From positions 1-64,000 of the forward strand of contig CACJHW010000001.1 of the NCBI GenBank assembly GCA_902593285.1: a stretch of 64,000 nt of DNA, in the 5' to 3' direction. Made by a program: the position numbers and the translations under genes. This document shows positions 36,329 through 44,609 of the stretch, piece after piece; within the stretch, counting starts at the first letter, position 1; each line of letters opens with the position of its first letter. The notes beneath the pieces were generated by a model. That model was not told the DNA's origin, ran no database searches, and was given only the letters and a program-made list of their open reading frames with translations. This DNA comes from an uncultured Pelagibacteraceae bacterium (GTDB lineage: Bacteria > Pseudomonadota > Alphaproteobacteria > Pelagibacterales > Pelagibacteraceae).

Positions 36329-37015
36329 ATGAAATGGAATAAAAAATATGATTATCCAACATCTTCAAGAGCAACTGTAGATGGAATTAGGAGATATTTA
36401 TTAGGAGAAAAAAAATTACCAAGTGTTACGTCAATCCTTGATGCAACCAAATCAGAGGAAGACAAGGCTGCATTAGCTAATTGGCGCGAAAGAACAGGGA
36501 CAAAAGAGGCTGAGGCTATTACAAAAGCAGCTAGTAGCAGAGGTTCTCAGATGCATAATTATTTAGAGTCTTATCTTTTAGGTAGGGAGAATTTAAGTTT
36601 CTTTGAAGACAACGAGCAATATAAATTAATGGCAAAAGAAATAATTGATAAAGGATTAAAAAATAGATTAGAAGAAATTTGGGGCGTAGAGTGCACTCTC
36701 CATTATCCAGACAAATATGCAGGTACTGCTGACTGTGTTGGTGTTTATGAGGGAAAAGAAACAATAATTGATTTTAAACAAAGTAATAAACCAAAAAAAG
36801 CTGAGTATATAGACTCATGGCTTCTTCAAACCAGCGCATATTCATTAGCACATAACATTGTGTATAACTCTAATATCACTTCTTGTGTAATTTTAGTGTG
36901 CACTGTAGATAAATTATTTCAAGAATTTAAAATTCAAAATCATGAATTAGTGATTTATCAAAATTTGTTTTTGGGAAGATTAAAAAAATTTAATGAGCTT
37001 TTAAATTTAGTTTAA
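36329..37015 (+). CDS. PD-(D/E)XK exonuclease, MGME1-like
   Basis: 228 residues. The C-terminal half carries the nuclease core: YAGTADCVGVYEGKETIIDFKQSNKPK, giving D...(D)xK with a preceding conserved Glu/Gln region, then a helix with LLQTSAYSLAHN (QxxxY motif). This pattern is that of RecB-family single-strand exonucleases, especially the mitochondrial genome maintenance exonuclease MGME1. The N-terminus LPSVTSILDAT and RGSQMHNYLESYL fit the same group. It is followed 17 nt later by an exonuclease I homologue, suggesting joint DNA end processing. Confidence 0.8.
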   Translation: MKWNKKYDYPTSSRATVDGIRRYLLGEKKLPSVTSILDATKSEEDKAALANWRERTGTKEAEAITKAASSRGSQMHNYLESYLLGRENLSFFEDNEQYKLMAKEIIDKGLKNRLEEIWGVECTLHYPDKYAGTADCVGVYEGKETIIDFKQSNKPKKAEYIDSWLLQTSAYSLAHNIVYNSNITSCVILVCTVDKLFQEFKIQNHELVIYQNLFLGRLKKFNELLNLV

Positions 37016-37032
37016 GTACTTATATAGAAGAG

Positions 37033-38475
37033 ATGGATAAAATAGTAATATATGATACTGAAACGACTAATAGCACTATTTGGGGATCAATAATTGAAGT
37101 AGGTGCTGTTGTTGTTGATAAAAATTTAAAAGAAATTGGTAAGCTAAACATTCGTGGCAGAATGCCTGAAGGTGAGGTTCCTAGTGCAAAGGCTTTATTG
37201 GTTAATTCCACAAGTATAGATTTACTTACCAAAGGTAATTATTCCCATTATGATTTTTTAGGGGCTGTAGAAAACTTTTTTTCTAAAGCAGCTCCAGCAT
37301 TGTTTATGGGTTGGTCAAATTTAAATTTTGACAGAAGAATGTTTCATTTTAATTTTTTTAAAGGAAATAGATATCCATATATTACCCATTCATCTCCTAA
37401 CTGCGAGCATGATGGTCTGCATGTAGCAAGAGCCGCTCAAACATTAATTCCAGAAACGTTGAAAACTGAATTAACAGATGCAGGAAATGAGTCACTTGCT
37501 TTAGAAGGTTTAAGTAGAATGCAAGGCTTTGATACATCAGCTTCGCATACAGCTTATGTTGATGCGGTAAATGCCTTAAAAATTTTAAGAATAATTAAAA
37601 GTAAGCATAAAACTAATTGGGAAAATTTTTTAAAAACATCTACAAAAACAGGAACTGACACCATTTTAAATAAAGAGGGAATATTTTCTATTTTTGAAAA
37701 TGTCAAAGGTAAGAATATGACTTATCTTGTTTGCACAATGCATCCAGAATACTATTCACATTCACATCCAAAAAAATCAAATGATAAATTTGTATTTGAT
37801 TTGAGAAGAGATCCTGAACCTCTATTAAATCTATCAGTAGACCAGCTAAAAGTCACAATGAAAAGCTTTAGTCCAAAATGCATTAGAGTTTTAAAAATTA
37901 ATAAAGCTCCAATAATTTTAGATGATCAGTACGCTTTAAAAGAAAAACCTTATTCAACTTTAGATTATGAATTAATAAAAAAAAGAGCAAAAATGGTCAG
38001 AAATAGTGAAAAATTTTGTAGAAATATTCAGACAATTTATAGAGAAATTGAGGACGAAAAAGAGCAAACTAAAACTCAAGAGGACTTGTTACCAGAGGAA
38101 ACTTTATATGAAAAATTTATTCCTAATAAAGATACCCAATTATTTAAAACTTGGCATAGTTCTTCTTGGGAAGATAAATTAAGAATGTTGGATAAGTTTC
38201 AAGATAAAAGATGTAGTTGGTTTGGGCAAAAAATTATTTATCAAGAAGCACCGCATATTTTGCCACCAGATTTATACAAAAATATAAAAAGTGAAATTGC
38301 TAGACGAATTTTAAGTAAAAATAGAGAAAAATGGCAAACCATAGGAATGGCTTATCAAGAAATTGATACCTTAAGAGATCAAGCATCAAATCGAGATGAT
38401 GAAGAAGAACTAAAAAAATTAGATGAAATTAATGAATTTATTATGTCTATAGAAAAAAAATATGAAATTGCCTAG
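37033..38475 (+). CDS. sbcB: exodeoxyribonuclease I-like DEDDh exonuclease
   Basis: 480 residues. DEDDh motifs: Exo I YDTETT (Asp8, Glu10), Exo II NLNFDRRM, Exo III SHTAYVDAVNAL (His and Asp). The following region with KFVFDLRRDPEPLLNLS and KCIRVLKINKAPIIL corresponds to the SH3-like domain of ExoI, and the C-terminus is helical. This is SbcB-type, a 3'-5' single-strand DNase acting in recombination and mismatch repair. The first motif YDTETT differs slightly from the E. coli DYETFG. Confidence 0.85.
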   Translation: MDKIVIYDTETTNSTIWGSIIEVGAVVVDKNLKEIGKLNIRGRMPEGEVPSAKALLVNSTSIDLLTKGNYSHYDFLGAVENFFSKAAPALFMGWSNLNFDRRMFHFNFFKGNRYPYITHSSPNCEHDGLHVARAAQTLIPETLKTELTDAGNESLALEGLSRMQGFDTSASHTAYVDAVNALKILRIIKSKHKTNWENFLKTSTKTGTDTILNKEGIFSIFENVKGKNMTYLVCTMHPEYYSHSHPKKSNDKFVFDLRRDPEPLLNLSVDQLKVTMKSFSPKCIRVLKINKAPIILDDQYALKEKPYSTLDYELIKKRAKMVRNSEKFCRNIQTIYREIEDEKEQTKTQEDLLPEETLYEKFIPNKDTQLFKTWHSSSWEDKLRMLDKFQDKRCSWFGQKIIYQEAPHILPPDLYKNIKSEIARRILSKNREKWQTIGMAYQEIDTLRDQASNRDDEEELKKLDEINEFIMSIEKKYEIA

Positions 38476-38509
38476 TTGACTTTAAGACCCTAATTAATAG
38501 AAATGATAT

Positions 38510-38827
38510 ATGCTTACAAATTTTAAAGACGAAGATTTTGATACTAAAATTAAAAATGAAGATGTTTCAGTCATTCAGTTTTCAGCTGAATGGTGTGGTC
38601 CATGTAAGGCACTAAAGCCAGTAATGGATAAATTATCTGATGAATATAAAGATAAGGCTGGTTTTTATTATGCTGATGTTGAAGATGGTGGAATAAACAC
38701 TGGAAGTGCAGCAGGGATCAGAGGTGTTCCAACAGTTATTATTTATAAAAAAGGTGTTGAAGTAGATAGAAAAGTTGGTGGAGTACCTGAAAGTCACATG
38801 AAGGAATTTTTAGATAAAAATATCTAA
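38510..38827 (+). CDS. trxA: thioredoxin
   Basis: 105 residues with the active site WCGPCK (about 27-32) and cis-proline RGVPTVIIY. General protein disulfide reductase in the cytoplasm. Its end overlaps the convergent folC stop by 4 nt. In many alphaproteobacteria trx neighbours folC. Confidence 0.94.
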   Translation: MLTNFKDEDFDTKIKNEDVSVIQFSAEWCGPCKALKPVMDKLSDEYKDKAGFYYADVEDGGINTGSAAGIRGVPTVIIYKKGVEVDRKVGGVPESHMKEFLDKNI

Positions 38828-40092
38828 TTTAAATTTAAAACTTCACCCGCAAGATATAATGATCCAGTAATTAGTATTATATCGTTTTCTTTTACTGGGA
38901 TTGACTTTATGGCTTCCTCTATACTTTCCTTATAATTTATATTTGAAAAGCTATTTAGCTTATCTTTAAGCTCCTCTCCTTTAATTGAATTAGGTTGATT
39001 AGGTATATCTATTGTAGTCAATGTAGAAATATCCTTAAAGCAACTCATATATTCACTATGATCTTTATTAGCCATCATTCCAAGAATGATATGTTTATTA
39101 CAATCTAAATTTTCCAAGTATTCATTCAAAACTTTTGCTCCCAAAGGATTGTGAGATCCATCAACAAAAAGTTTGTGATCTTTTACAAGCTCTTTAAGTT
39201 TTCCAGATTTAATTTCTTGTAATCTTGCAATACAATTTATTTTTAAAATTCCTTTTTTAATGTGCTCATCTTTAATGTTTAAGTCTTTCAAAATTCTTAG
39301 GGTTGCAATTGCTGTTGAGACATTTTCTAATTGAAATTGACCTTTAACATTTGGAATAGGTAATTTTATTCCTCCAAATTGATCTTCATAATAAAAGAAG
39401 TCATTTTCTTGCATTGTAAAACTATAATTTTCATTATGGAAAAACTTATTTGATCTATTATTTGATATTGTTTTTTTAATATTTTCTTTGATTTTATTAG
39501 TACTTTGTTTTGCAACTATAATATTTGAGTTTAAAAGGCTTGATGTTTTTTCAAAAATAATTTTTTCAACAGTTTGTTCATTTTCTGGCAACCAATCTAA
39601 ATGATCAAGACCAATAGAAGTTACAATGCTAGCAAGGTTATTTTTTAAGATATTAGTAGCATCAAATCTAAAGAACAATCCACTTTCAATTAAATTGATA
39701 TTATCTGGGTATTGAGATGCTTTTAAAAAAAAAGCCGCAGTCAGTATTTCAAAAAAAGTAATTGGTTGACCATTGTTAGCTTCTTCAATTTCTTCAAGTA
39801 AATTTGCTAAATCTTCATCATTCAATTCTTCATTATTAAAAACAAACCTCTCATTAATACTTTTGATATGAGGACTAGTGTAGATATTACAATTGAAATT
39901 TGCTTCCTTTAAAATAGAAAACATTGCTTGGATTGTTGAGTACTTTCCATTAGTACCAACAATTGAAATTGCTTTGATTTTATCTTGAGGATTTCCTAAT
40001 TTTTTGCAGAGACTTTGAATACGATCTAGACTTAAATCTATTTCTTTAGGATGCAGCTCTTGTAAGCGACTGACTATCTTCTGAAGTTTCAT
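38824..40092 (-). CDS. folC: bifunctional folylpolyglutamate/dihydrofolate synthase
   Basis: 422 residues from the ATG at 40092 (a GTG lies four codons upstream). Mur-ligase-like. The P-loop reads SIVGTNGKYST, where the family has GTNGKGS/T, so the Gly after the lysine is Tyr. Then YTSPHIKSINERF, SIGLDHLDWL and VDGSHNPLGAKVL follow. It adds glutamate to dihydropteroate/folate. The start overlaps accD by 47 nt, the usual accD-folC coupling. Confidence 0.93.
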   Translation of the reverse strand: MKLQKIVSRLQELHPKEIDLSLDRIQSLCKKLGNPQDKIKAISIVGTNGKYSTIQAMFSILKEANFNCNIYTSPHIKSINERFVFNNEELNDEDLANLLEEIEEANNGQPITFFEILTAAFFLKASQYPDNINLIESGLFFRFDATNILKNNLASIVTSIGLDHLDWLPENEQTVEKIIFEKTSSLLNSNIIVAKQSTNKIKENIKKTISNNRSNKFFHNENYSFTMQENDFFYYEDQFGGIKLPIPNVKGQFQLENVSTAIATLRILKDLNIKDEHIKKGILKINCIARLQEIKSGKLKELVKDHKLFVDGSHNPLGAKVLNEYLENLDCNKHIILGMMANKDHSEYMSCFKDISTLTTIDIPNQPNSIKGEELKDKLNSFSNINYKESIEEAIKSIPVKENDIILITGSLYLAGEVLNLN

Positions 40093-40975
40093 TTTGTTCA
40101 GCACTTATATCAGAATTTTTCTTTAACAATATTGATAATAAGGTTCCAATTTTAGATGCTAGATCTTTACGCTCAACAATTAAATCGACAAAACCAGTTT
40201 TTTCAACATATTCACTTTTTTGGAAACCTTCTGGAAGTTCTTCTTTAACAGTTCCTTGTATTACTCTTGCACCTGCAAATGCAATTAAAGCTCCTGGTTC
40301 TGCAATATGAATATCACCTAACATAGCGTATGATGCGGTAATACCCCCTGCAGTAGGATCAGTGATACAAACTAAATAAGGAAGACCGTTTTTCTTTAAT
40401 TCATTAATTGCAAGTGTTGTTCTTGTCATTTGAGATAAAGAAATTAAACTTTCCATCATCCTCATTCCTCCACCAGCACTAATACATAAAAAAGGTGTTT
40501 GATTTTCTATCGCATGCTGTATTCCATATAAAAAAGCCTCACCTTCTGCTGCTGCCATTGAAGCTCCTAAAAAATCAAAATCAGAAGCTACAGCGGTAAT
40601 TTTAATATTGTTTATATTTCCAGATGCAACCATCATTCCACATTCTAACCCTGTTTTTTTCCGCGCAATTTTTAATCTTTCTTTGTAGGGTTTCGAGTCT
40701 GTCCAATTTAATGGGTCGTCTTTAGGAATTGGAGTTTTGAAAATTTCGTAATTGTTTTTTCCAAACAATATGTCAAATCTTTGATGTGGTTTTATTCTAT
40801 GGTGACGCTTACAATCTGGACAAACCCACAAGTTTTCCTCTAAATCTTTTTTTAAAATTGGACCCTTACAACATGATGTCCAATCACTTTTTGCAATATC
40901 CTCTTTTGTAGCTCTTTCACGTATAGCAGTTTTAATTTTTTCACCTGCTTTAATAATTTTTGTTATCCAGTTCAT
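40046..40975 (-). CDS. accD: acetyl-CoA carboxylase carboxyltransferase subunit beta
   Basis: 309 residues. N-terminal zinc-ribbon region, then the crotonase-like carboxyltransferase with SASDFDFLGASMAAAEGE-type sequence, CISAGGGMRMMESLISL, and DPTAGGITASYAMLGDIHIAEPGALIAFAG. Only three of the four zinc cysteines are in register (SCCKGPI where CxxC is expected, then CPDC). It works with AccA (62386-63480). It lies in the trpFBA-accD-folC order typical of alphaproteobacteria; trpA stops 4 nt inside. Confidence 0.95.
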   Translation of the reverse strand: MNWITKIIKAGEKIKTAIRERATKEDIAKSDWTSCCKGPILKKDLEENLWVCPDCKRHHRIKPHQRFDILFGKNNYEIFKTPIPKDDPLNWTDSKPYKERLKIARKKTGLECGMMVASGNINNIKITAVASDFDFLGASMAAAEGEAFLYGIQHAIENQTPFLCISAGGGMRMMESLISLSQMTRTTLAINELKKNGLPYLVCITDPTAGGITASYAMLGDIHIAEPGALIAFAGARVIQGTVKEELPEGFQKSEYVEKTGFVDLIVERKDLASKIGTLLSILLKKNSDISAEQNETSEDSQSLTRAAS

Positions 40976-41772
40976 AGAATTTTATTTTTTAATCTTTTTA
41001 CTATATTAGTAACATTTGTGACCGCATTTTGTCTCTTTTCAATTGATTTAGAGATTTCCTTACAAATTGCGCTTCCAACTACCAAACCATCAGCTTTTTT
41101 AAGAGATTGGATGGTTTTTTCTGTAATTCCAAAACCAATAACAACATTTTTTGATTTATTCTGTTTTTTAATTTTGTTGTATTTTTCTAATATTTTATTT
41201 GGGGATACTTTAAGTTTTCCACCTGTTGTGGATAACATACTTATATAATAAATCATGTCGTGTGAATCTTTTATGATTTTTTTTAGTCTTATTTGGGAAG
41301 TAGTTGGTGAAACCAATTGAATAAAATTAATTCTTTTTTTTTTGCATTTTGATGCAAAATTTTTATTTTCAGGATAAGGTAAATCAACAACTATTAAACC
41401 ATCAACTTTTGATTTTTTACATTTTTCTAAAAATTTATTTTCATTATATTGATAGATCATGTTGTAATAACCCATCAGTATAATTGGTTTATTTTTTTTA
41501 ATTTTTTTAAAATTTTTTACAATTGAAAATACATCATTAATTTTGATACCATTTTTAATTGCCCGATATGCACTTGTTTGTATTTGTCCTCCATCAGCAA
41601 TAGGAGTGTTGTGTGGAAAACCTAATTCACAAATATCTGCATAATTTGAGATTGACTTTAATATATCTAAAGATTTTTTTTTAGTATTATCTCCAGCTAC
41701 AGTGTATGTAAGTAAAGCTGGTCTATTCTCTTCTTTTGCAGCTGTGAAAGCTTTACTGATTAACGAATTCAT
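40972..41772 (-). CDS. trpA: tryptophan synthase alpha subunit (divergent)
   Basis: 266 residues, TIM barrel. The catalytic Glu and Asp are kept in ICELGFPHNTPIADGGQIQ (canonical ELG.PFSDP.ADGP.IQ), but the SD of loop 2 is NT. MGYYNMIYQY, VDGLIVVDLPYPE and VIGFGITEKTI follow. The active loop 6 region reads YISMLSTTGGKLKV instead of the usual Y.lSR.GVTG. It cleaves indole-glycerol phosphate to indole. It is coupled to trpB (stop/start share a base), and both proteins depart from the standard sequence together. Confidence 0.9.
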   Translation of the reverse strand: MNSLISKAFTAAKEENRPALLTYTVAGDNTKKKSLDILKSISNYADICELGFPHNTPIADGGQIQTSAYRAIKNGIKINDVFSIVKNFKKIKKNKPIILMGYYNMIYQYNENKFLEKCKKSKVDGLIVVDLPYPENKNFASKCKKKRINFIQLVSPTTSQIRLKKIIKDSHDMIYYISMLSTTGGKLKVSPNKILEKYNKIKKQNKSKNVVIGFGITEKTIQSLKKADGLVVGSAICKEISKSIEKRQNAVTNVTNIVKRLKNKIL

Positions 41773-43001
41773 TAATTTTTACCCAACCTTTCTCTTAAGA
41801 TATCTCTATCTTTTTTAGCATCACCACAAGAGTTAACGATTATAATTGTGTCATTGTTTAATTTTGGGGCAATTTTTATCGCCTCAGCAAATGCATGACT
41901 AGGTTCTAAACTTGGATTGAGCTTTTCAAATTTAGTTACCATTACATGTGCTTTTAATGCGTCTTCATCATTTGCATAAGTGTATCTAGCTCGTTTTGTA
42001 TCTTTTAAAAAACAATGTATTGGACTTACGCCTGGGTAATCTAATCCAGCACTAATTGATTCAGTGTCATTAATTTGACCTTCATTGTTTTGACAGACAT
42101 AAGAAGCTGCACCATGTAAAATTCCAATTTTGGCATTTCTACTTAAAGGAGCGGCATGGAGTTTTGATTTTTTTGGGCCTCCAGCCTCTACACCAATTAA
42201 CTCTATTTGCGATTTGTTAAAATCTATAAATTCACTCCAAAAACCATATGCTGAACTTCCACCTCCCACACAGTTAATCAATTTAATTTTTTTTGGAATT
42301 TTTTTGAATTCTTGTTTAATTTGTATTTTTAATTCTCTTGAAATTTGTGCTGTACTCCATCCACAAATTTTAACAAATATATTTGGACCGACTGTACTTC
42401 CAACACACATATGTGTAGTATCACAATTTGATACCCAATATCTCATACACTCACTGACTGCATCGACCAAGGTTTGACTACCTGAATATACAGGAACTAT
42501 TTCAGCACCATTTTTTCTCATAGCATCACAATTTGGTTTTTGTCTCTTGATGTCTTTTGCACCCATGAAAATTTTACATTTGAGACCAAATTTCTTTGCA
42601 GCCATACTTAACATTTTACCAGCATAACCAGCACCAGTGTCACCAACTATATATTTTTTTCCCATAGCCTTGCAAATCAAGGCATGAACAGTTGCATTGT
42701 ATATCTTGTGCGCACCACCATTAGCTTCCGATACAACTTTTGCCCATATTTGAGCGCCACCCAAATGATTAGATAAATTTTCTAATTTTACTAATGATGT
42801 AGGCGATCCTATATAATTCTTAAAGTAATAATCTCTCTTTTTTAAAAATTTTTTATTATTTCTTAATTTTGAAAACTCCCTTGTTAGATCTTCTACAGGT
42901 TTTTTCAAAGTTTCAGGAATAAAACTTCCTCCAAATTTACCACCCCAAAAACCGTTACGATCATGCTGGTCAATTAGAGGAATTTTTTTTTTAAGTTTCA
43001 T
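41772..43001 (-). CDS. trpB: tryptophan synthase beta subunit (divergent)
   Basis: 409 residues, PLP fold. The PLP lysine is Lys99 in GGAHKIYNA. The segment that is normally ETGAGQHG reads DTGAGYAG, so the catalytic Glu109 (Salmonella numbering) is Asp121 here. The phosphate loop is GGGSSAYG rather than GGGSNA.G, and SAGLDYPGVSPIH and ESISAG are conserved. The usual REDL.HTGAHK is SEANGGAHK. It is clearly TrpB by context (trpF upstream, trpA downstream) but far from the usual TrpB1. Confidence 0.88.
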   Translation of the reverse strand: MKLKKKIPLIDQHDRNGFWGGKFGGSFIPETLKKPVEDLTREFSKLRNNKKFLKKRDYYFKNYIGSPTSLVKLENLSNHLGGAQIWAKVVSEANGGAHKIYNATVHALICKAMGKKYIVGDTGAGYAGKMLSMAAKKFGLKCKIFMGAKDIKRQKPNCDAMRKNGAEIVPVYSGSQTLVDAVSECMRYWVSNCDTTHMCVGSTVGPNIFVKICGWSTAQISRELKIQIKQEFKKIPKKIKLINCVGGGSSAYGFWSEFIDFNKSQIELIGVEAGGPKKSKLHAAPLSRNAKIGILHGAASYVCQNNEGQINDTESISAGLDYPGVSPIHCFLKDTKRARYTYANDEDALKAHVMVTKFEKLNPSLEPSHAFAEAIKIAPKLNNDTIIIVNSCGDAKKDRDILRERLGKN

Positions 43002-43620
43002 TTTTCAATTTATTTAAGTTGTTTAAAAAAAAATTTATTTTGGATGTATCTTTTAATCCAGAAGTTTCCAAGCCTCCAGACAAATCTAAATAATTAGCAA
43101 TTTTCTCATATTTTTTTAGATTATCATCAAATTTTATATTACCAGCTAACATTAATTCCTTGTTTAATTTGATGTTTTTAATTAAGTTATGATCAAAGCT
43201 CTGACTTTTTTCATAACCTTTACTATCAAATAAATAGACATCTGTTACGTCGACAAATGATTTGTACTTAAGAACATCAGTTTCATCTTTAATTGTTAAA
43301 GCTGTAATGATCTTTTTTTGATATTTTTGTTTTATATTTCTAATTGAATCAGGAGTACAGTCATACAATTGATAATAATCAAAAGGTAAATTTTTTATTT
43401 CCTCTAAAATCTCATTGTTAGGTTTAACTAAAACAGCAACAAATTCACTTTTATTTTTTTTAACACTTAATAATTTTTTTAAAGAGTTAAATTCTATATA
43501 CCTTGAGCTTTTTGGGTAATTACAAATGAAGCCAATAAATTTTGGAGGATTGGGATGATTAATTATGTAATTTAAAGTATAAGTATCTTTTATACCACAA
43601 ATCTTACAACCTTTGATCAT
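42991..43620 (-). CDS. trpF: phosphoribosylanthranilate isomerase
   Basis: 209 residues, TIM barrel. The N-terminal KGCKICGIKD holds the catalytic Cys (KICGI); the catalytic Asp is in YLFDSKG; the phosphate-binding end is LMLAGNI and DLSGGLETSGLKDTSKI. It shows more drift than usual but keeps all key positions. The start overlaps pyrF by 4 nt and the end overlaps trpB by 11 nt. Confidence 0.88.
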   Translation of the reverse strand: MIKGCKICGIKDTYTLNYIINHPNPPKFIGFICNYPKSSRYIEFNSLKKLLSVKKNKSEFVAVLVKPNNEILEEIKNLPFDYYQLYDCTPDSIRNIKQKYQKKIITALTIKDETDVLKYKSFVDVTDVYLFDSKGYEKSQSFDHNLIKNIKLNKELMLAGNIKFDDNLKKYEKIANYLDLSGGLETSGLKDTSKINFFLNNLNKLKNET

Positions 43621-44309
43621 TTGTTTAAATGATCAATTAGTTTTATGGTGTTATTTTTTATATTACCTTTTGTAAGAGATCTTCCTATAACAATACCAGA
43701 AACCTTATTTTTAAAAGCTTGTTTAGGTGTCATAATTCTCATTTGATCATTTGAACTATCACCAGGCAATCTTATTCCTGGAGTTATGATTAATAAATTT
43801 TTGTATCTTTTACGAACCATCAAAGCTTCTTGAGCAGAACAAACTATTCCATCACATCCAGATTTTTTTATTATTGCTGCTTGTTTTAAAACAAGCTGTT
43901 TTACACTTTTTGTATGACCTATCTCTTTAAGAGACTTATCGTTAAGACTTGTCAAAATTGTAACTCCAAATATTTTAATATTTTTATTTATTTTTTTGGC
44001 CTTTTTTTTTATAGCCTTAAGCATTTCAAAACCACCGTTTGCATGTACGGTTATATATTTACAATTTTTTAAATCTTTTAAGCTTCCAATAGCAGATAAT
44101 GCTGTTTGAGGAATATCATTTATTTTTAAATCTAACCAAAAATCTTTTTTAAATTTCTCTAAAAATTTTCTTCCTTGTTTTGAGTAAAAGAATTGAATTC
44201 CAAATTTTGGAATTATATTAAGTTTGTTTGTATTAGTTTCGCTTATTATTTTCTTTATTTGATTTAAATTTGAAGTATCACAAGCAACAAAAATACTTTT
44301 ATTCTTCAT
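43617..44309 (-). CDS. pyrF: orotidine 5'-phosphate decarboxylase
   Basis: 230 residues. Catalytic Lys-Asp array in FWLDLKINDIPQTALSA (canonical DLKFHDIPNT), N-terminal VACDT, GCDGIVCSAQEA, TPGIRLPGD and GIVIGRSLTKG. It produces UMP. It is located between ihfB and trpF. Confidence 0.93.
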   Translation of the reverse strand: MKNKSIFVACDTSNLNQIKKIISETNTNKLNIIPKFGIQFFYSKQGRKFLEKFKKDFWLDLKINDIPQTALSAIGSLKDLKNCKYITVHANGGFEMLKAIKKKAKKINKNIKIFGVTILTSLNDKSLKEIGHTKSVKQLVLKQAAIIKKSGCDGIVCSAQEALMVRKRYKNLLIITPGIRLPGDSSNDQMRIMTPKQAFKNKVSGIVIGRSLTKGNIKNNTIKLIDHLNK

Positions 44310-44592
44310 TATTATTTAATTTATTAAACAAGTCTTTAGACATTTTAAAGTGAATATTTTTTTTTTCAGGAGTGTTTACTTTTTCACCTGTTTTAGGATT
44401 TCTAGATATTCTCGCTTTTTGAATATTTGTTGAAAAAACTCCAAAACCTCTCAATTCAACTCTATCTCCTCTTTTAAGCGCTCTCTTGATTTCATTTAAA
44501 ATAATATTTGTAAATTTTTCGAGATCTTTTTTGAGAAAATTTGGATAGTTATTTGAAAGTTGTTTTAAAAGCTTTGATTTTACAATAGCCAA
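44299..44592 (-). CDS. ihfB: integration host factor subunit beta (HU family)
   Basis: 97 residues of the HU/IHF fold. GDRVELRGFGVFST and the ARISRNPKTGEKVNTPEKK arm match IHF, and the position after rpsA is that of ihfB in proteobacteria. DNA-bending nucleoid protein. The alternative name HU cannot be fully excluded. Confidence 0.88.
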   Translation of the reverse strand: MAIVKSKLLKQLSNNYPNFLKKDLEKFTNIILNEIKRALKRGDRVELRGFGVFSTNIQKARISRNPKTGEKVNTPEKKNIHFKMSKDLFNKLNNNEE

Positions 44593-44609
44593 TTTAAGTC
44601 TTCTTAAAA

